Source: Holothuria scabra
Taxonomy: Eukaryota; Echinodermata; Holothuroidea; Aspidochirotida; Holothuriidae
Direction of reading: 5' to 3'
Length of the DNA: 64,000 nt
Assembly: GCA_037179385.1 (NCBI GenBank)
Contig: CM074188.1
Location: 20,167,318-20,231,317 of the forward strand
The notes under the pieces were generated by a model that had not been told where the DNA came from, searched no databases, and worked only from the letters and a program-made list of their open reading frames with translations. The stretch's first letter is position 1. Each line of letters begins with the position of its first letter. Below, one piece after another: positions 51,001 through 60,000 of this stretch. Both the position numbers and the translations under genes were made by a program.

Positions 51001-54000
51001 TGCCATGCAGTGACTTTTTTGGATACCCTTTGTCTGATCTTGACACTACTCCTACATACATATTTATTTGGCAACATGCAGTTAGAAATGAATAACAAGT
51101 TTTAGCCATCTCTAGTTGATTACTCTTTATGCAGAGTCTGTCAGTAAACCTCCTGTTCAGGTACCTTGAGATCAGTAAAGTTAAAGGAGCTCTATCCACT
51201 TTAAGGACTGTTTGATGTATAAAGCAAGCTGCTTTGTAAAAGGGATTAAGTGTTGCATTATAGAGATAAGCTAAACACAGGAAAAAGCCTTTTTCTTGGA
51301 TATAGGAATTGTTGTATTATAAAAATTTAAGTAGTGAACAAAAAAATGTTACCACCATACAACATTTTCTGTTAATTTTTTTTTTTATTTATCCTCTAAG
51401 GTACAAACTAGAAGTTACCAGAGACTGCCAGATGTTGTGTCCATTAATTGTCACATTGAGACTCAAGGAGATGAGGCATTCTGGAGAAAACAGTTGGAGG
51501 TAAATAGCCAAAGTACTCGTTTAGTATCTGACTCTTATGTGAAAAAACGAATTTGAAAGAAGTTGAAGCAACTATTGAGGGAGATTATTTTAAATTAATT
51601 CCAACCTTATGTTTTTGACATTTATGAGGGCATGTTGTGACATTGTTCCTTCATTAAATAAACATCCTATTACAAGATGCATAAGTGCTGGTAAGCTAAA
51701 GTAAAGCACTAGAAGTGTAGTAGACAGGTAGACAAACAAGTCTGTTGTTTCACTAAAAAGCTGTAGTAGCATGCTTATATCATGTTAAGAATGCAACTAA
51801 GACACCCCAGTAGGTCAAAGGCGGTGTTGGGTGTAAGTCATATCTGAGTTTGTTACGATCTGTTCCCTCAGGTGATCTTTGCTTTCATTGTGTGCACACA
51901 GCGTGAATAGCAATTAATACATACTTGACTGGCCTGTTAGCTAACCCCAAATGTTATGTAACATTTTGTATATTCTGCTATATTGGGTACTTCCACTCAA
52001 TTTATCAGATGTGAAACTTGACCAAATCATGTGTATGTAGTGTGTTTCATTTCCTCCATGAGGCAATAAGATGTAATTAGGCAGATAAGGCTGTGGCCAG
52101 CTGGATTTAAACCAATGGGTTAGAAACTGAGCTGTAAAACTCCATCTAATTTACTGATTCACTAGGCAGAATAGGAGGATGTTTCTTAAAGTAAGAAGGA
52201 AAGTTTTGTCATGATAAAAAAGGTCAAGGGTTTGGAACAACAGCATGTGATAACATAGGTGTACAAGGCAGGTGTGCGTGCCGGGGGGGGGGGGGGGGGG
52301 GACTGGCCCTCCCAACTTGGGCAAAACAGTTGGTCTGTTCGGGCAATACATGAGCAAAACATGATAAAGGGTGCTGTTATTAGGGCAAAAAATTGCTCTT
52401 GCCCCCTCACAGAAAATTACCCCTGTATGTCTATGTGTGATAAATCTCAAGTGGAAAATTAAGGTAAGTTTCAAATGATGTAGAAAGCATAGATCCAAAG
52501 GACAATACCAAAAATTAGGGCTGTGTTATTTGAATTTTCAAAGACAATGTGACTAAACATTGATCAATCACCAAAAAGTAACTTTGTTTCCCTCATTAAA
52601 TCACTACTATTGTATGGATTCTACTTTCATATATGCATTAATTGTGTGTACCATTATAATGCACATATGATACTTCCTAAGAAATAAATACACTGAATTG
52701 AATTGTATATGGTGTTAAGTAATTTTTAACCCTCTTGTGCCTTTTGCAGCACTTCTGATTCAGCCAGATAGCATGAAGCTTCCAAGGCTTTATGTTCTCA
52801 TGGTGAACTCAAGACTGCAAGTAGCTACCCAAAAGTTCCATGACAACAAAAAAAAAGGTCAATGTCCTTTCTCACATGGTCACTAGCCTACTGATGGTTT
52901 GGGGCATGTTATTGCCACCTCATCGGCTCTCGTAGTTCACAAAATTTGCCTCACTGAAGGCAGGCACTACATGTTTAAGTAATGGCAGATATAATAAAGT
53001 AGAGTATTTGACGGTTCTGATTAAGTAAATGATCAAGTACAGTATATTCTAATAAAGACGTCTTCACTGAGAATAGAAGTACTGCTTTTCAGTATTTGTA
53101 CACAAAACTCTTTATGCACTATAAGGCCTTGAGAGTAATCAAGGTTAAAACTGGTCTGTTGATGATCAAGTACTGTAACAAATACATTTGCTTGTTTTCT
53201 AGAACGATGAAGTAGCAACTGAAGAGAAATTATCAGATGACATTTGGGTCAAACCTTGTAAATTTGGTGCTGATTGCACAAGGGCTGACTGTAAGTTTGG
53301 TCATGAAGGACGTCCAGTCATCAAGTAAGTGTCTATCATTTCCTTTGTTCTGATTGCATGTTTTGTATCCTGTTTTAATCTTCAACCCTTGTGTTGGTGT
53401 TCAAACTGAAATTTTTTTTACATTGTTTTGTATTTTTGAGTATGCAAGGTAACATCACCTTCACTCTTTAAGTCCTTTTAGCTGGATACCAAAGTGTTAA
53501 AATCAAAGAGTTATCTCCCAAGATCTTTCAAGAGTTTCTGATCCCAGAAGGAGCGTACCTTCCCCCTCCTCCCCCTGCACCTTTACTATTGACCAACCCC
53601 TTGATCCCAGACCTTTTCATTATGGCCTGTCATGTGTGCTTGTTTATTTGAAATTGGCTGAAACAAACTGAATGCTTCAATTTTCTCTTTCTTTTGGAAA
53701 TTTATTAATGTGTAAGAATATGATACTGGGAATACAAAAGTGGGACATTTTGGTCTTAAGCCAAAAAAGGAAGAATAAATATTAATTTAATTGCTTTAAC
53801 TTCTTTATAAATGTGCTGTAAGATGTAAGTTTCATTTAAACATAGAAAAATATGTTTGTGGAAGGATATGGTAATGTATGTCACAATAACTGGTTGGAAG
53901 TTTATGTTAGTTACATGAGACACCAAAGTAGGTTAAAGTCAGCAACAATTAACTTTAGAAGACTGATATTAAGTGTAATTAACTGTCAAGTTGTTCATAT

Positions 54001-57000
54001 TACAAGTTGCAACGATACATAAATATCTCTGAACTAAAGCTCCTCACATTCTGAATGTATCACCATGTAAATGCCAGATGTTACATTAGTTACGTAGGGC
54101 ACCATTTTGTCCCATTTTGGAGTCTTTGTAACCAACATTATATTTGCATTTACACTTTGGTGGTCAGCCAACCTTTGCAAAATGTAGGGAATATTCATTT
54201 ACAAACAAGTTAGATTTCAACTCCAACATATTTTTTAACAGTTCATGTCAAATTATGTTATTGCCTAGATTTTGGGTGTATAAATATGGTTTAATAGGTA
54301 CCTGTTTTGGTGTCTTTGTAACTAATGTTAAAATTTTATAGCCAAGCAATACAGAATACAAAAGGAAAGACAAACATTTTATATGTAGAAGTATAGACCA
54401 TAATACCATCAAATCAAAGAATGAAAAATAAGTCCATTATGAGTCACTGTCACATTTAAACCCAGTAAAAGTTAGGAATACTATATTTTTACCCCATTAT
54501 TGTGTTCTTGCACTGATCATTTTGACAGTTTTATTCATCCATGATTCATGTGAAGACTTCATTTGTGCTGATTGGTTGTTATACTTTTAATTTCATACAG
54601 AATAAAAACAGCAAGTGTTTCGGAATCAGCAAAGTGGGTTCCTTTGAAAGTATTTATCAAGAGAAGTGAAGAAGGATTTGTAGATGTCAAAGAATTTCCT
54701 GATGAGGTAAGTCCACTGCTATTTTCGTGGAAACTGGTTTATAGCATTTCTGAATCTGTCAAGATTTTGAGATCAAAATGGCAACAATTTGAGAATAAAT
54801 TTTACTATGAAAGAATTTGATGTTATGGGGTTGTTCTAAGACATAAGTAGCATTGTAAAACAAATTCCTTTTTATAAAACAGGCACCACATGAAATGTGC
54901 CTGTGACCTTTTAAACTAGGACTTGAAAAAAACTGAAGTAACAAAGACCATTGCTGTCAGGTTCCTTCTCCTTGCTTCAGTGCACCCTGAGAACCAGAAA
55001 CACCAAAGACCATAACTGCTGTGATGCTGTTTTTATTATTTTTTTTTTATTATTATTTTTGTGCTTAATTATCCATGTTTTGGCCTACTGTTATACCTTG
55101 AAAAATGTTGCTATTTAAACCTCATTTAGTCTTACCCTTACCAATTCTTAAAGCCCATCAAGCCAGCTGTTGTTAGGAATAGACCTTGTGCATTGACAAC
55201 ATACTGACATCATCCGTGGGGGAAAACAATGGAATACATGGCGGCACACATAAGGATTCTCCCCGCACATGTAGCAGACTGTGCTCGCATTCCACTGGTT
55301 GACAATCAGCTGTCTGCATTTGTATGTTTGTTTGTTTTTTTATCCCCCCAAGCGAGGGCATACTTTCGGCTGTGTGACATCATATGCACAAGGTCTATAA
55401 GTAAGTGAACGACATAGTGATGCCTAATTGCTGCAATGTTTGTAATTGTTGTTATTCAGACATTTGTTGTTACTCAGACTTTTCATGTGATAAATTGTGA
55501 ATGAAGAGACTTCACAGATGTGAATTTAGGAGGAAAAAGTATTAATAAAAGTCATTCTGTCAACTTGGTTTAATCCTGCAGAAACATGCTGAGGAAGGCT
55601 ACCTACCTTATTCCCTCCATGCAACAGTTGCTCACATAGTAGACCAGAAGACTGGGGGCAACCTGGTGGCCCACATCAATGTGGGTAACACATACCATAA
55701 ACGGAAAGAGGTAAGGTTTTGAAATGTTCTCACCTTTGGGCTCAGGCTTAATTGCAAGCTCTGTCATCATTACTTGTCTCTCAGGATAGCTGTTCTGTCA
55801 TGTATTACGTTTTCTTGACATAACATGTTCTCTTCGAAGGGCACTGAGTTTGCATTTTCCGCTTGTCTTCACAAAACTGTCTAATCAGGCATAAGCTATC
55901 AGTTAGATGATCCTATATAATTAGCCGACTGTTCTTTTGGCAGTGAGTAAGCAACTTTTTCCCATCAGTGTGCGGAGAAACAGCCCTTTGTCTAGGTGAG
56001 GACAACCTCTGACAAGAGAATGGGGGTAAAAGTTCTTTGTGGACACTAGACAGCGCAAAAAGTTAATTCAGCTTTACAAGTTTTGCTAATGGAGAGAAGC
56101 TGGTGTGACCAAGCAGGTGGGATCAAAGTGCTGTTATCTGGTTCTCTGGTATTTGACTCAGTATTGGTTTCATTGTTTTTGCTAGAGAATTTTGTGTTAG
56201 GCATAACACGTCATGACTGCATGAATAACTAAACATCTAATTTTGAGGTGTCAGATTTAAATGGCTTAATGGAAAATTGGCCATAAAATTGGGGCACAAA
56301 TTAGATCAGCAATCAGAATTTGACAGAGTAAATTAACCTTTTGCTCCAGCATCTTGTTTTTCCTTTCTGAACTGATTGTTTACCAGAATATTGAAACATT
56401 GAAGAGGTAGTTCAGGTTAGGAGATACATTAATTTTGAATTAATTACTGTTTAATAAAAATTTCTTAACTGTCTGCTATTTAAAACAAATTTCCCACAGA
56501 TGCAAGACAGCCTCAACTGCACTGTAACCAATCACAATGTTAGACTGTGATTATGGATCATGTTTTGTCAGTTTTAAATCAATGTACCAATGTGATGCAT
56601 AATTAAAGTTGTGAACAAATTGTAAAACAAACTTGAGTGGTCACTTAAAGGGCAGGAGCAGTCATCCCAAATTGAAGTAGTGTAGTAGACTGTCCAGTTT
56701 CATGATTGGCTGTTGGGAGTCTCGTGACAATGTTTTTTCTCTTCAAATGGGAAATTAACTAGGAATAACTGCTTGCTTTACCTTGAATATGCAACAGTTA
56801 AATCATAAAATGTAATGAAAGATAGTTTGAAGAGAAATAAGACAAAAATTGTGCTATTTAGCTTTTTCTTCAAAATATGTTTGGGGGACTGCTCTTTACC
56901 TTTAAACCAAATGCCTTGTAGCTTACTTTGCAATTCTCTTTTCAGTGTATAGCGAAGAGTGTGTTTGAGAGAGATTCATGTAACTTAAACTTTGTGCAAC

Positions 57001-60000
57001 TTTCATCATTTTGCAAATGTTCTCAGAAACATCTATGCCATCGTTAAAATTACCAAAATGTTAAATAGATGACCAAAATTGCAAGGGAAGCCATAGGAGA
57101 TGGATAATTAAAAGTACAAAAGAACAAAATAGGCACAAATGAAATGCCTGTAGGTTTAGGGAAAGTCATTTATCAACTTGGGCAGTATGAACAGTCGGGC
57201 ACACGAAATACATAAGTGATTTGGCAATAACTGCCAGTTAGTTAAATGACTCTGCCTTTACACAAGTGGTACAAGTACAGAAGCTAGAGATATGTTGTCT
57301 GCATTTGGTAAGCCATTTAGGACTTGGCTTGGACTCCCATGCCCGTTTGGCTTAGGTCTTTGTAACATTATCAATTAAGACTTCCAAAGTTAAAATTCTG
57401 GCTAAAGACCCACCTCAGAATGACACTTAATTAATATTAGAAAGCTACCGTAAATTTGCTAGGTTTCTAATCTGCGTGTTTTCATGTTACTGAGGGAAGT
57501 TTATTATGGAGAGTTTTTGAAAGTACTAGCTTTTATCAATGTGGTGGTGTTGTAAAAGTCATTTCAGGGCTCGAATGAGAATTAAAAAGGGCCTAGCTAA
57601 ATTGAGCAAAATGGCTATTGATCTGTGTTATTCCAGTGGGACATTTTAAAGGGGAACCGTGGCCATCAGGAAGGGCATGATAACCATGGGCATCAGTGCT
57701 ATTGGTTATTTTGAGCCCTGTTATTTAAAAATGATAGTAGACTTCTATTTATATGTAAAGCACGTCAGAAAACCTTTGGTTGTGAAGTGCGCTATACTAA
57801 GTGTTATTTACAATTACAATTACAAAACAGTCTAATTCCAAAAACCAAAGAGATTAATTTAGCCATTGTACAGACCATGTTTTTTGGTCTGGCCATGGAA
57901 CATACAGTCACTTCTCACACCTGAGAACAGGATTCAATTCCCAGGTAGAGTCTTACCCAAAACTTTAAAAAATAGAACCATCTGAGGTTGTGCATTCAAT
58001 CCAGTGATACAGCTTGACCAGGCGAGAAGGTTGTAAGTTGAGGTGTAAAACCATATCCAACTAACTAAGTTAGTCATTAGAAGTTAGCATCTGAATGATC
58101 CCATGTTTGTCTCTTCCACCAGGGTGTCACTCACACACAGTGGTATCTCTTTAATGATTTCTCCATTGAATCAATCAACAAGAATGAAGCTATTGACTTT
58201 AACATGGACTGGAAGGTTCCTTGCATCCTGTACTATATGGCCGACAATGTCAATGAAAAATATGACCTCACCAGTAAGTTTAAACTTCGATAACAATTTT
58301 GAAAGTTGGCATTAGACTGGTCCTCCCATCCACATCTACTTTCCCCCTTCACAAGATTTTCTGCAGGATAATTCTAAACTTACTGGTGGAAAAAGATACC
58401 TGATGGGCAATTGTCATGGTTGCAAACTGCTCTGGTTGGAATTATGTATGATGAGAATTGTCCACGGTTTGGAATTGCCCAAAGCTGGGAATTGCCAAGT
58501 GCCATAGCAAGTGTGAAGACTAGGTTGACAATGTCCAGGATCCTAGAATGCTCAGGGTCAACCAATCGACCTGGACCTGGTGCAGTGGTGGGGATGGCAG
58601 GAGGGGGGGGGGGGGTCCTGGAGTTCAGTTCTTGGCCAGGTCATAACAAAGACTTCAGAAATGGAATCTATTGCCATTGTGCATGGGGTTCAGCATAAGC
58701 AATGAAGTAGGGAAAACATGCCATAACAGGAAAAAGGCTCAAACCAATTTGTTAGATATTGAGCCTTAGAATGCCATCTAAGTTACAAACTCATTTTTTT
58801 TTCCATAGGGTTGCTAGTGGTCACCCATTATACAACTGGAATTGTCTGTGAGGGTATTATTTCGGGCAGAATTGTTTGGATGGTATTTGCCTAAAAATGA
58901 GTCATCTGTGGCTTGTACAGACATTCGTTCACTATCTTCTCACACCTGGCATTTTTGGTTCATGCATCCTGTTTACTCCTATGCCTCCATCCAATAGCTG
59001 TCTAAGACTTTTCCTTTTGCAGACAAAATCCTGGTTTGTTGCTAAAGAGTGTACTCTGGGGGACATACAAGACTGAAACAAGATAAAATAGAAGACATAC
59101 ATTAAAATGTTTTTTGTCTATGCTAACAGTGGTTCAAACTCCTGTCTGTTGGCTGCCCAATTTGATGCTTCAGACCAAGGAGCTTGAGTTTGTTCATGTA
59201 TTGGCATTACTTTATATTTACATTTTTTTTAACTTATTTGATAGAAAATATGTGGAAATTCCAAGTGATATCCTTCCTACTGTTTTAAGAGTAAAATATC
59301 ATGTGAATGGCAATATAACAGAAAATAAAATGTAAGAACAATTTTCCCACCACCAGTGAGGGAAGCAAAATTGTGGGTGTTCTCAATTGTCACATCCAAT
59401 TATTTCATAGTGTGGAAATGTAGCCCCAAAAACTTTTCTTCAGAGCCAGACAATATGACTGATGCTCTAATCATTTGGCCATGCAGTTGGTACATCATAT
59501 AACAGTTTAAGGTCAGGGTAGAAGTCTGGAGAAATCTTACGTATGCAGGATGTCCCTATGTACAGTATGTGAACTACTGAAGAGAAGTCGTCAGTTCCTC
59601 TCCTATTTTAGTGTATGAATAAGCCAAGTTTGGTAGTTTGTTTGGGGACCATGCACATGTACACATCTTCCATCCTCCAAATCTTTGGCATAAACAAACC
59701 AGTCATGTATCTACAGTATAACACATGTTAACATGAAAACTGGTGAAATTGTACTTTCTTAATCCATCCACAATATAAGGAGGAATCTTAAGCACAGTTT
59801 TCTGCAGTAAACCGTGGCTAGAGTGTCCTTAAGGGGCAAAATTTGCGTTTCAATCTGGCATAAAGTGGGTTTGACTAGAAACTAAAATTTATGCTTCATG
59901 TTCTACAGTATGCCTATATTGCACAAAACAAGGGAATGCCATACATTATGTGGTGAGCTTTGTCTGTATACCCCACGCTGTGCCCCACAATGCATTGTGC

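Larger units (their letters stand above)
55711..58122 (+). other. PAN2 intron 19
   Basis: 2.4 kb. It holds repeat F copy 2, a small 3'-end-like element (57725-57835) and a SINE; no exon seen. Confidence 0.7.

Noticed and set aside
52749..52870. Possible exon between PAN2 exons 16 and 17 (open frame after TTTTGCAG)
   Set aside because: The open frame does not resemble PAN2, ends in a lysine run from a homopolymer, and exons 16 and 17 join directly in phase.
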